Shown here in pieces: positions 33,451-41,359 of a stretch of 64,000 nucleotides of DNA. The notes beneath the pieces were generated by a model, which worked only from the letters and a program-made list of their open reading frames with translations, did not search any database and was not told the DNA's origin. The stretch is from Cytophagaceae bacterium (GTDB lineage Bacteria > Bacteroidota > Bacteroidia > Cytophagales > Spirosomataceae): contig CANHGO010000004.1 of NCBI GenBank assembly GCA_947460975.1, forward strand, positions 1-64,000, given 5' to 3'. The number at the start of each line of letters is the position of its first letter. Position 1 is the stretch's first letter. Both the position numbers and the translations under genes were made by a program.

Positions 33451-34423
33451 CGATTTGTGTTAAAAATAAGGTTAAGATAAAGCTTAATCCGCCCAATAAC
33501 AAAATGGTGACCATTTGGGTTCCATGAAAAAAGGTCGCTAGAACAGTTGCGTCCTTCACCGGTATTAAATAAAAGACCAAGGTGGCGGAAACCAATTTAT
33601 GGTAGGCGCCAATTCCGCCTTGTGTGGGTGTGGCCATGCCAAAAGTCCCCATGACTAAAACCATTAATCCGGCTGAAAGGCTGAGGGATTGACTTACGGG
33701 GAAGGCTAACAATAGCACATAGGCGTTAAGGTAATAGCAGACCCAAATTAGCACTGAGTAGAAAATGAATTTTTGAGGGTTTTTGACATCTTTGATGCTT
33801 AAAATACCGATGATCCAGCCTGCTAAAATTTTGCCCAATTTATTATTTGATGTAAAGGATACCCAAAGTTTTTCAATTTTATGCTTAAATAATACTAGCA
33901 AAATAATTAAAGCACCTAAAATCAATACCGTTGACACGATCAAGTAAGTTGACGGAATCGTAGCATTTGGGAATAAATATTGTTGCATCGGCTCCCAAGC
34001 AATAAAAAAGGCGATGAAAACGATAAATAGTAAACCGAGCAAGTCGACAATCCTCTCCGTGATGACTGTCCCAAATGATTGTGTGAATGGAATGCTAGCG
34101 GTTTTGGTTAGTGACCCACACCTAGAAACCTCACCCATTCTTGGAACGATGAAATTGGCAAAGTAGCCAATCATGACCGCTGAAAAGGTTCTAAGTGTCC
34201 CTGGGTAAAAATTCATTGCGCCGAGCAGCTGTTCCCAACGCCATGCACGCAAAATATGTGAAAAAATAGAAATGAAGATAGAAAGCAGAATCCATTGGTA
34301 GTTGGCCACTGCAAACGTATCAAATATATCTTGCCACTGTATGTTGCTTGACGAGAATGCCCAATACAACAAGCCTAGGGCTAATGCGGTAGAGAAAAGA
34401 TACTTTATAATGGATTTTAGCAT
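33425..34423 (-). CDS. UPF0104/AglD-type (lysylphosphatidylglycerol synthase TM-region) membrane protein
   Basis: A 332-residue polytopic protein with about eight helices, matching the flippase-like part of MprF and the UPF0104 family: RAWRWEQLLGAMNFYPGTLRTFSAVMIGYFANFIVPRMGEVSRCGSLTK near the N-terminus and MGTFGMATPTQGGIGAYHKLVSATLVFYL near the C-terminus are hallmark blocks. There is no C-terminal aminoacyltransferase domain, so it should not itself lysinylate lipids. Transport or flipping of a lipid or lipid-linked sugar is an inference; its overlap with rfaE2 hints at a link to LPS, but this is not proof. Confidence 0.85.
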   Translation of the reverse strand: MLKSIIKYLFSTALALGLLYWAFSSSNIQWQDIFDTFAVANYQWILLSIFISIFSHILRAWRWEQLLGAMNFYPGTLRTFSAVMIGYFANFIVPRMGEVSRCGSLTKTASIPFTQSFGTVITERIVDLLGLLFIVFIAFFIAWEPMQQYLFPNATIPSTYLIVSTVLILGALIILLVLFKHKIEKLWVSFTSNNKLGKILAGWIIGILSIKDVKNPQKFIFYSVLIWVCYYLNAYVLLLAFPVSQSLSLSAGLMVLVMGTFGMATPTQGGIGAYHKLVSATLVFYLIPVKDATVLATFFHGTQMVTILLLGGLSFILTLFLTQIDAKPIESK

Positions 34424-34505
34424 GAAATTGGGTTAGATAATAAATCAATTAGCAAAATAAAGACCTTTAGAGGAATAATGGTGTGGAAATGCGATAAATT
34501 TTTTG

Positions 34506-34513
34506 TACTTTTG
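34506..34513 (+). promoter_or_regulatory. -7 element upstream of the GT5-like gene
   Basis: TACTTTTG fits TAnnTTTG, 43 nt before the ATG at 34557. No good -33 TTG. Confidence 0.35.
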
Positions 34514-34556
34514 CATTGTTTTTTTGGGATAATTTTTCCCCATAAATAATTTTAGA

Positions 34557-35366
34557 ATGGCCAAATTACGTATTCTTTACGTTTCGAGCGAGGTTGATCC
34601 CTTTCTAAACACATCACAAATTGCCAGTTTTGTTCGCAATCTTCCTACTGCCATGCAGGAGAGAGGGATGGAGATCAGAATATTGGTTCCAAGATTTGGT
34701 TCTATAAACGAACGGAAAAATCGATTGCATGAGGTAGTCCGACTTTCAGGAATTACGATTCCGATGGGTGATGAGGAGAAACCCTTAACCATAAAGGTGG
34801 CCAGTATTCCGGCAGCTAAATTACAAGTTTACTTTATCGATAATGAGGATTATTATCAAAGAAAATATATCTTAAATGATAAAGAGGGGGATTTTTATCC
34901 TGACAATCACGAAAGGGCTATATTTTTCTGCAAAGGAGCTTTAGAGACTGTTATTAAATTAGGCTGGGCTCCAGATGTGATTCATTGCAATGATTGGATG
35001 TCTAGTTTAGTGCCTTTGTATATTTCCACGCATTACCGAAATCACCCTATTTATAAAGATTCCAAAACTATTTTTTCTCCACACAATTCTGCGTTTGATT
35101 TTACGTTTTCAAATGACGACTTGTTAGAAAAAGTTAAAATTGGAGATTTAGATGAAGCCCATTTGGCTAGCTTAGCTACTTCTGATTATCATGCATTTAT
35201 TAAAATAGGTGCGGAATTTGCCGATAAAGTAGTATCCTTAGAAAATGTGGATAACACCCGCATTCAATCAATTATTGATGAACATAAAGAAAAAACCCAC
35301 CAAAATATTGCCGAAAATGACCTCGATTTCTTTGAAAAAGTTTACATTGAGATGGCCGGCGCTTAA
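34557..35366 (+). CDS. Truncated GT5 starch/glycogen synthase-like protein, probably inactive
   Basis: Only the N-terminal Rossmann domain of the GT5 glycogen synthase family is present (269 residues against about 480 for the enzyme). Family features: RILYVSSEVDPF at the start, RILVPRFGSINERKN, QVYFIDNEDYY, WAPDVIHCNDWMSSLVPLYI and IFSPHNSAFDFTFS. The ADP-glucose-binding KxGGL loop is replaced by LNTSQIAS, and the whole C-terminal GT1 domain that carries the catalytic residues is missing. It is thus unlikely to make glycogen; a binding or regulatory role is possible. Short proteins of this kind next to DUF4270 genes recur in Bacteroidota, as I recall. It overlaps the DUF4270 gene by 50 bp. 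Confidence 0.8.
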   Translation: MAKLRILYVSSEVDPFLNTSQIASFVRNLPTAMQERGMEIRILVPRFGSINERKNRLHEVVRLSGITIPMGDEEKPLTIKVASIPAAKLQVYFIDNEDYYQRKYILNDKEGDFYPDNHERAIFFCKGALETVIKLGWAPDVIHCNDWMSSLVPLYISTHYRNHPIYKDSKTIFSPHNSAFDFTFSNDDLLEKVKIGDLDEAHLASLATSDYHAFIKIGAEFADKVVSLENVDNTRIQSIIDEHKEKTHQNIAENDLDFFEKVYIEMAGA

Positions 35367-36699
35367 ATGGTTGGGGATTATTTCCCTTTTCCTGTCCTCC
35401 TGTGATGATCCTAAAGAAATAGGCTCTGACCTATTTAGTGTGGAAGTGGGATTAAATTACACGGATACATTGACCGTTAATTCATCTACGGTTTTGATTG
35501 ATTCCATATATACTGGGGCCAATAATTCATTATTATTAGGTTCTTATTTTCATCCTGAACTAGGCTATGTGACGTCTGATGTTTTTGCACAGATAGCTAA
35601 TGCAGACACTTTGAATTCCAAAGAGAATTCTATTTTGGATTCATTGAAAATGTCTTTGGTGTATACCAATTTTCAGGGTGATATAACTCAACCGCAGAGG
35701 ATAAATATTTATCGTTTGAAGGATAGTTTGAGTAGAAGTATAAATTATTTTACTAATTCTACTCTTGCTTATTTTCCTGAAGTATTAAAGACTCATACTT
35801 TTATTCCTAAACCACTTTATGCCAAATCGGTTAATGGTGATTCAGTTCAATATGATACATTAAAATTTCATATGGGATTGGCTTTAGGCAAGGAATTGAT
35901 CTCGAAGTATAAGGATAAGGAGAAAGCTATTTCTGGAGGTGGGTCATCATTTAGAGATTTTTTTAAAGGTTTTTATATTCAGACAGCCGAAACGAAGAAA
36001 GCGGCTTTATTGAATTTCTCACCTGCTTATTCCAAAATGACTTTACATTGGCATAACCCAGGAGATTCTTCAAAGTATTTTTTAAACTATTATTTCAGCT
36101 TATCCAATACGTATACACCTGAGTTCAATGCGCGTTTCAACCAGATTAGGTCTAAAAAAGTAGGGTTGTTAGCTAACTTAGTGAAGTCTGGGGATAAAAT
36201 ATCATCACTCAAAACGAATAACACTACGTACGTTCAATCGGGAACGGGCATTGTGACTAAAATCGATTTGCCTTATTTGACTAAGTTGAAAGGAAATAAT
36301 GACGTAGCGGTTAATAAAGCTGAATTAGTTTTCCAAGGGTCAGATAATTTGGATTTGGGTCAGACGATAGGCCAATTATCCTTAATCGAGTCGGATGGTT
36401 CAAATAGACCACTAAGAAATACGTATGGTCTTAAATACTTTGTGGCTGAAGGTGCTACAGGAGTTCAAACGGCTACTTATAATTCGTTTACCAATACATA
36501 TTCTTTTAATGTTACGACGATTATGCAAGCATTATTGACTGGTAACAAAGCTAATTTAGGTTTTTTATTGACTCCTGCCATTTCAGCGGATGCTTCAGGA
36601 AATGCTAAAATATCGAGCGAGAGTGTACGATTTATTGCCCTTAATGCACTGAAAGCTAAGTTGAAAATATATTATTCCTATATTGCCAAAGCAAAATAA
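35317..36699 (+). CDS. DUF4270 family lipoprotein
   Basis: Start at ATG 35317 gives a signal peptide MTSISLKKF...WLGIISLFLSSC with a lipobox LSSC (Cys at residue 29); longer in-frame starts at 35245 and 35278 would bury it. The mature N-terminus DDPKEIGSDLFSVEVGLNYTDTLTVNSSTVL is the family signature, with acidic residues after the lipid Cys that resemble a Bacteroidota surface-lipoprotein export signal. The rest (about 430 residues) is beta-rich with no catalytic motif I can recognise. Function of DUF4270 is unknown. Translation starts inside the GT5-like gene (50-bp overlap, different frame), so expression is likely coupled. Confidence 0.82.
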   Translation: MTSISLKKFTLRWPALKWLGIISLFLSSCDDPKEIGSDLFSVEVGLNYTDTLTVNSSTVLIDSIYTGANNSLLLGSYFHPELGYVTSDVFAQIANADTLNSKENSILDSLKMSLVYTNFQGDITQPQRINIYRLKDSLSRSINYFTNSTLAYFPEVLKTHTFIPKPLYAKSVNGDSVQYDTLKFHMGLALGKELISKYKDKEKAISGGGSSFRDFFKGFYIQTAETKKAALLNFSPAYSKMTLHWHNPGDSSKYFLNYYFSLSNTYTPEFNARFNQIRSKKVGLLANLVKSGDKISSLKTNNTTYVQSGTGIVTKIDLPYLTKLKGNNDVAVNKAELVFQGSDNLDLGQTIGQLSLIESDGSNRPLRNTYGLKYFVAEGATGVQTATYNSFTNTYSFNVTTIMQALLTGNKANLGFLLTPAISADASGNAKISSESVRFIALNALKAKLKIYYSYIAKAK

Positions 36700-36710
36700 T
36701 CCATCAGTAC

Positions 36711-37499
36711 ATGTCCGGCCCCAATAATCCTTTGAGGGTAAGTTTAGTTCAATTCGAAATTGCCTGGGAAGATCCTCTAGCAAATTGTGCCTTATTAGAG
36801 GAAAAGCTTCAGCATTTAGCCAATCAAACCGATGTGGTGGTCCTACCTGAAATGTTCAGCACTGGATTTAGCATGAATGATCAAGGAGCTGAAATAGGTC
36901 ATGGCCAGGTCATCAAATGGCTCAAAGTGATGGCGAATCGATTAAATGCTTTAGTTGTGGGGAGTATTAAATGCAAAGAAAATAATCAATATTTCAATCG
37001 ATTTGTGGCTGTTGACCCTGAAGGTAAAATACTCAGTTACGATAAGAAACATTTATTTAGGATGGGAGGCGAGGACCAGTTTTATACGGCTGGAAATCAA
37101 AAACGCATTATTTCTTATAAAAATTGGAATATCGCGGCTTTTGTTTGTTACGATTTACGCTTCCCCGTTTGGTCAAGGAATGTCGACTTGGCTTATGATC
37201 TAGCTATTTATGTGGCCAATTGGCCTGCTGTTCGTTCACATGCATGGAATACACTTTTACGGGCACGTGCCATTGAAAACTTAGCTTATGTGGTTGGAGT
37301 AAATCGAATAGGCCGAGATGGAAATGAAATTCAATACCAAGGTGATTCGGCTCTAATTTCGTATTTAGGTGATGACTTGTTGAATTTGTCCAATGAAGAT
37401 TCGATTAAAACCTATTCCATCTCCAAACCTGAATTGATTGAATTTAGGGCAAAATTCCCTGCGGATTTGGATGCCGATCATTTTACATTCGTCAATTAG
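36711..37499 (+). CDS. Omega-amidase, nitrilase-superfamily hydrolase
   Basis: Carbon-nitrogen hydrolase fold with the Glu-Lys-Cys triad: Glu in VVVLPEMFSTGFSMN, Lys in YDKKHLFRMGGE, Cys in AAFVCYDLRFPVWSRN. The FSTGFSMN and CYDLRFPVW wording is characteristic of omega-amidases (YafV/Nit2-like) that hydrolyse alpha-ketoglutaramate or alpha-ketosuccinamate, waste products of glutamine/asparagine transamination, also used in methionine salvage. 262 residues is typical. It follows the DUF4270 gene by 11 bp and overlaps the convergent ABC ATPase by 8 bp. Confidence 0.9.
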   Translation: MSGPNNPLRVSLVQFEIAWEDPLANCALLEEKLQHLANQTDVVVLPEMFSTGFSMNDQGAEIGHGQVIKWLKVMANRLNALVVGSIKCKENNQYFNRFVAVDPEGKILSYDKKHLFRMGGEDQFYTAGNQKRIISYKNWNIAAFVCYDLRFPVWSRNVDLAYDLAIYVANWPAVRSHAWNTLLRARAIENLAYVVGVNRIGRDGNEIQYQGDSALISYLGDDLLNLSNEDSIKTYSISKPELIEFRAKFPADLDADHFTFVN

Positions 37500-38199
37500 T
37501 CTTATTCTTAAAGAAAGCTTCTAGGCCTCCTGGGTAATTTTTTGCTTCCTCTATGCTGCAATTCGCTTTCAATTGGCCTTTGTCGATTAATAAAACATGA
37601 TCACAGATGGCATTGACTTCCCCCAGTAAATGACTCGAAAATAAAATCGTCTTATCTTTTTTTAAGGAGACAATTAAAGATCTGATCTCATCCATTTGAT
37701 TGGGATCTAAACCACTAGTGGGCTCATCTAAAATTAATATTTTGGGATCATGAAGGATCGCTTGGGCCAGGCCAACTCGCTGTTGGTACCCCTTCGAAAT
37801 TTCTTTTATTTTCTTTTTTTGTTCTCTTTCTAGGCCTACTAATTCGATAACTTCTGTAATTCTTCTTGACAATGAAGTCGAACTTAAGCCATGAATTTTG
37901 CCGATAAAGCTTAAAAATTCTTTAATGTACATTTCGGGATACAAGGAATTGTTTTCTGCCAAATACCCGATTTGTTTTTTGATTTTCACATCTTGTTTTT
38001 GCACATCCATTCCCAAAATTCTAGCTTCCCCGCTACTAGGAATTTCCAGCCCCATGAGTATTTTTAATGTGGTTGATTTTCCCGCTCCATTGGGGCCTAA
38101 AAATCCCGTTATTTGGCCCATTTTTAAGTCAAAACTAAGGTCACTGATCGCCAGTGATTGCCCAAAAGATTTGCTGAGATGTAGGACTTCAATCGACAT
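37492..38199 (-). CDS. ABC transporter ATP-binding protein, GldA-like
   Basis: A 235-residue ABC ATPase: Walker A GPNGAGKST (about residues 35-43), Q-loop in GYLAENNSLYPEMYIKEFL, signature SKGYQQRVGLAQ, Walker B ILILDEPTSGLD, and H-loop LFSSHLLGE. The LAENNSLYPEMY wording and overall character resemble GldA, the ATPase of the GldAFG complex needed for gliding in Flavobacterium, but it is shorter than GldA (about 300) and no permease gene is adjacent, so it may be another export-type ATPase. Monocistronic on the minus strand; its end overlaps the omega-amidase gene. Confidence 0.75.
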   Translation of the reverse strand: MSIEVLHLSKSFGQSLAISDLSFDLKMGQITGFLGPNGAGKSTTLKILMGLEIPSSGEARILGMDVQKQDVKIKKQIGYLAENNSLYPEMYIKEFLSFIGKIHGLSSTSLSRRITEVIELVGLEREQKKKIKEISKGYQQRVGLAQAILHDPKILILDEPTSGLDPNQMDEIRSLIVSLKKDKTILFSSHLLGEVNAICDHVLLIDKGQLKANCSIEEAKNYPGGLEAFFKNKTN

Positions 38200-38252
38200 A
38201 AATTTCCATTTATTTATGTTGCAATTTAGGTAAAATAGGAACGAAATCTGCG

Positions 38253-38260
38253 TACCTTTG
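38253..38260 (+). promoter_or_regulatory. -7 element upstream of ribBA
   Basis: TACCTTTG (TAnnTTTG) 27 nt before the ATG. No FMN riboswitch can be recognised in the 88 bp between the divergent genes. Confidence 0.4.
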
Positions 38261-38287
38261 TGTTTTCGTTAAATTATTGCTTAAAAT

Positions 38288-39508
38288 ATGAAGGAATTAC
38301 CTATTCGATTGGACCGTATTGAAGACGCCATTCAGGATATTAAATTGGGTAAAATTATTATTGTTGCCGATGATGAAGATCGTGAGAATGAGGGTGATAT
38401 GATATGTGCTTCAGAGGCAATTACTCCTGAGTTGGTCAATTTTATGATTAAAGAGGCTAGGGGTCTTATGTGCGTTTCTTTAACAGAGGAGCGTTGTTTA
38501 GCCTTGGGATTGGAGATGATGGTTGATCAAAATACGACTTCACATGAAACTCCATTTACTGTGTCAGTTGATTTATTAGGCAATGGTTGTACCACAGGAA
38601 TTTCTGCAGGGGATCGTTCGAAAACCATCAAAGCATTGGTGGATTTTAATACTAAACCCACTGATTTGGGTCGTCCTGGTCATATATTCCCTTTGAAGAG
38701 TAAATCCGAGGGAGTTTTAAGAAGAACGGGTCACACGGAGGCATCAATGGATTTTGCGAAGTTAGCTGGATTTCAGCCTTCAGGTGTTTTGATTGAAGTC
38801 TTGAATGATAATGGGAGTATGGCTCGCTTGCCTGATCTTAGAAAGATAGCCGATAAGTTTGATCTTAAATTAGTTACCATCAAAGATTTAATTGAATATA
38901 GGTTAAATACAGAATCATTGATTACTCGGGAGATTGGTGTGAATATGCCAACGGAATGGGGTCAATTTGAATTGATTGCCTTTAAACAAAAAAATACGGG
39001 AGATACGCATTTGGCCTTAGTTAAGGGGGAATGGGTGGTAAATGAGCCAGTGATGGTGCGTGTGCATAGTTCTTGTGTGACCGGAGATATTTTTGGTAGT
39101 TGTCGTTGCGATTGCGGTGATCAATTGCACGCCGCCATGAGAATGGTTGAAAAAGAAGGGAAAGGAGTGATTTTATATATGTTCCAAGAGGGTCGTGGTA
39201 TCGGATTATTGAATAAGTTAAAGGCTTATAAATTGCAAGAGCTTGGTCGAGATACGGTTGAGGCGAATTTGGAGTTAGGCTTTTCGATGGATGAGCGTGA
39301 TTATGGAGTAGGGGCACAAATTCTACGTGATTTGGGTGCACATAAAATTAGGTTGATTTCGAATAATCCTAAAAAACGAGCTGGTTTATTAGGCTATGGC
39401 CTTGAAATTGTTGACTCGATTCCGATTGAAATTGCGCCAAATAAACACAATGAAAAGTACTTAGAGACGAAACGTGATAAGATGGGGCATTCGATTTTAA
39501 GTAAATAA
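38288..39508 (+). CDS. ribBA: Bifunctional 3,4-dihydroxy-2-butanone-4-phosphate synthase / GTP cyclohydrolase II
   Basis: Carries both entry steps of riboflavin synthesis. The DHBP synthase half (residues about 1-205) shows [16 protein letters not shown] with the Mg-binding acidic loop, [21 protein letters not shown] and GRPGHIFPL...[10 protein letters not shown]. The GTP cyclohydrolase II half (about 206-406) has [24 protein letters not shown] with the three zinc cysteines, [11 protein letters not shown] and [12 protein letters not shown]. Both active sites look intact and 406 residues is standard. The rest of the rib pathway is outside the window. Ends at a strong terminator. Confidence 0.96.
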   Translation: MKELPIRLDRIEDAIQDIKLGKIIIVADDEDRENEGDMICASEAITPELVNFMIKEARGLMCVSLTEERCLALGLEMMVDQNTTSHETPFTVSVDLLGNGCTTGISAGDRSKTIKALVDFNTKPTDLGRPGHIFPLKSKSEGVLRRTGHTEASMDFAKLAGFQPSGVLIEVLNDNGSMARLPDLRKIADKFDLKLVTIKDLIEYRLNTESLITREIGVNMPTEWGQFELIAFKQKNTGDTHLALVKGEWVVNEPVMVRVHSSCVTGDIFGSCRCDCGDQLHAAMRMVEKEGKGVILYMFQEGRGIGLLNKLKAYKLQELGRDTVEANLELGFSMDERDYGVGAQILRDLGAHKIRLISNNPKKRAGLLGYGLEIVDSIPIEIAPNKHNEKYLETKRDKMGHSILSK

Positions 39509-39524
39509 AAGCTTTAAAACAACG

Positions 39525-39560
39525 AAAAGGCCGAAGGATATTAATTCTTCGGCCTTTTTT
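39525..39560 (+). terminator. Intrinsic terminator after ribBA
   Basis: Perfect 12-bp stem AAAAGGCCGAAG / CTTCGGCCTTTT with a 10-nt loop and T-run; also well placed for the convergent SPFH gene. Confidence 0.88.
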
Positions 39561-39600
39561 ATAAATCTGTGTCAATAAAATTCGAATGATTTCACTGATT

Positions 39601-40506
39601 TTAATTGTTGCCCAATATAATCGGAGTGCCTTTAGAGCTTCCCATGATGATCACTTTGGCATTAGGTGATTTGGCTAATTCTTTTTGTGCAATAATCGAC
39701 TCATATTGCAATTGTTTGTCGCTCAAACCGGTGGATAATATTTTTTGATAATCTGCGATTCCCTGAGCTTCCACTCGTTTTCTTTCCGCTTCTTGCTTCT
39801 CCTTTTGAAGGACAAATTGCATTTTTTGAGCATCTTGTTCCGCATTAATTTTAGATTCTATTGTTTGCTTGACTGAATTGGGCAAATTAATGTTTCTGAT
39901 TAAGAGCTGTTCCAATACTAAGCCACGTTTCTTGAAGTTCTTTTCGATATCATTGTAAATACGTGTTTGAAATTCATTTCTCTTTAACGAGTATAATGCC
40001 ACCGCATCGTAATAAACTGCATTATCACGGATCATGGTTCTTGTGATGGGGCGAACCACTTTATTTTTATAATCTTCCCCTATCTCCTTTAAAATTTTAG
40101 GTGCTTCAGATGGTAGAATTCTGAACAAAACTGTTAGGTCGACCACCACTTCTAAACCGTCTGCCGTTAGAACCCGAATAGCATCATCACCAGATTTATC
40201 TCCTTCATCATGAACGGCCGACATCGTGTAATTTTGAGTTTTTGCATCGAAAATATACACGTTGGCAATGGGGTTCACAAAATTCAATCCACTGGATAAT
40301 GTTTCTGGAACTACTTTTCCAAATACACTTTGTACGCCCACTTCTCCCGCATCTATTTGCTTAACAGCAGAAGTTAATAAGCCAATGAGGGCAAATACAA
40401 TACCGACAATTTTGAATGTTGGGCTATATTTTGAAAATACGAGATTGGGGCTACCAATACCTTGTCCTGCTAGATAAAGGACGATTCCGACAATAATTAA
40501 AAACAT
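39601..40506 (-). CDS. SPFH/prohibitin family membrane protein
   Basis: Start at ATG 40506 (MFLIIVGIVLYLAGQ); the longer frame upstream begins with TTG. One or two N-terminal helices (IIVGIVLYLAG and FKIVGIVFALIGLLTSAV) are followed by the Band 7 domain (VKQIDAGEVGVQSVFGKVVPETLSSGLNFVNPIANVYIFDAKTQNYTM), then a coiled coil rich in Glu/Lys/Gln (EQDAQKMQFVLQKEKQEAERKRVEAQG) ending KVIIMGSSKGTPIILGNN. This matches bacterial prohibitin-like proteins, which oligomerise into rings in the inner membrane and often modulate membrane proteases. FtsH is not nearby. A -7 element TATATTTG (40538-40531) precedes it. Confidence 0.9.
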   Translation of the reverse strand: MFLIIVGIVLYLAGQGIGSPNLVFSKYSPTFKIVGIVFALIGLLTSAVKQIDAGEVGVQSVFGKVVPETLSSGLNFVNPIANVYIFDAKTQNYTMSAVHDEGDKSGDDAIRVLTADGLEVVVDLTVLFRILPSEAPKILKEIGEDYKNKVVRPITRTMIRDNAVYYDAVALYSLKRNEFQTRIYNDIEKNFKKRGLVLEQLLIRNINLPNSVKQTIESKINAEQDAQKMQFVLQKEKQEAERKRVEAQGIADYQKILSTGLSDKQLQYESIIAQKELAKSPNAKVIIMGSSKGTPIILGNN

Positions 40507-40530
40507 AGTGATTGGGTTTAATGAGTTGAG

Positions 40531-40538
40531 CAAATATA
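40531..40538 (-). promoter_or_regulatory. -7 element upstream of the SPFH gene
   Basis: Minus-strand TATATTTG (TAnnTTTG), 24 nt before the ATG at 40506; no good -33. Confidence 0.35.
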
Positions 40539-40618
40539 ATAAACCAATTTACACATTTTTTGAATCACGCCATCTAATTAGTCAAGGTGATTTGTGTTTA
40601 TTTTTGATAAAATATACC

Positions 40619-40626
40619 TAATTTTG
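40619..40626 (+). promoter_or_regulatory. -7 element touching the MlaF-like start codon
   Basis: TAATTTTG ends 3 nt before the ATG at 40630. If used, the mRNA would be leaderless or start inside the gene; alternatively the start codon lies further downstream. Confidence 0.3.
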
Positions 40627-40629
40627 AGC

Positions 40630-41358
40630 ATGATTGAAATTAAAGACATACACAAGGAATTTGAGGGGAGGGTCATTCTTGATGGCGTGAGTGGTGTATT
40701 CAAACAAGGAATGACGAACATGGTGATCGGGGGTAGTGGCACGGGAAAAAGTGTTTTATTGAAATGTATGATTGGGATTTTGTCACCCGAAAAAGGCAAA
40801 GTGCTTTACGATGGAAGAGACTTTGTGAATGCAGATCAGGAAACTGTTAAGGCCATTCGCAGGGAGATGGGGGTGCTTTTTCAAGGTGGAGCTCTTTTTG
40901 ATTCAAAAACGGTGTTGGAAAACGTTCGATTTCCTTTAGATACACTGACTACGCAAGGTTTAGAAGAAAAAACAGAGCAAGCCATGTTATGTTTAAAAAG
41001 GGTAGGATTAGAGGCTGCTGCGAACCAAATGCCTTCTGAAATTTCAGGTGGAATGAAAAAGCGAGTGGGGATAGCCAGAGCTATTGTGATGAATCCTAAA
41101 TATCTTTTTTGCGATGAACCTAACTCCGGATTAGACCCTTTGACAGCTGTTAAAATTGACCTTTTGATTCAGGAAATAACGGTTGAATATGGAATTACGA
41201 CTATTGTGATTTCTCATGATATGAATTCTGTGATGCGAATGGGGCAATACATTATGTTTTTGAAGGATGGAAAAAAGATGTGGGAGGGAAATTCGACCAA
41301 TATGATGTCGAATACTGTACCCGAATTGCAAGAATTTTTATCGACCAAATTAATTTAA
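40630..41358 (+). CDS. MlaF-like ABC transporter ATP-binding protein
   Basis: Start at ATG 40630 (MIEIKDIHKEF); the frame extends upstream to 40594 but those residues (FIFDKIYLIL) do not fit the family. Walker A is GGSGTGKSVLLK, signature ISGGMKKRVGIARA, Walker B YLFCDEPNSGLDP, all in the wording of MlaF, the ATPase of the MlaFEDB phospholipid transporter that maintains outer-membrane asymmetry. The companion permease (MlaE) and MCE-domain protein (MlaD) are not adjacent: the SPFH gene lies upstream on the other strand and murB follows after 1 bp. About 242 residues. Confidence 0.82.
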   Translation: MIEIKDIHKEFEGRVILDGVSGVFKQGMTNMVIGGSGTGKSVLLKCMIGILSPEKGKVLYDGRDFVNADQETVKAIRREMGVLFQGGALFDSKTVLENVRFPLDTLTTQGLEEKTEQAMLCLKRVGLEAAANQMPSEISGGMKKRVGIARAIVMNPKYLFCDEPNSGLDPLTAVKIDLLIQEITVEYGITTIVISHDMNSVMRMGQYIMFLKDGKKMWEGNSTNMMSNTVPELQEFLSTKLI

Positions 41359-41359
41359 A

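Noticed and set aside
38200-38287. FMN riboswitch ahead of ribBA
   Set aside because: The 88-bp gap has no conserved RFN-element pairing that I can recognise and holds only a -7 element.
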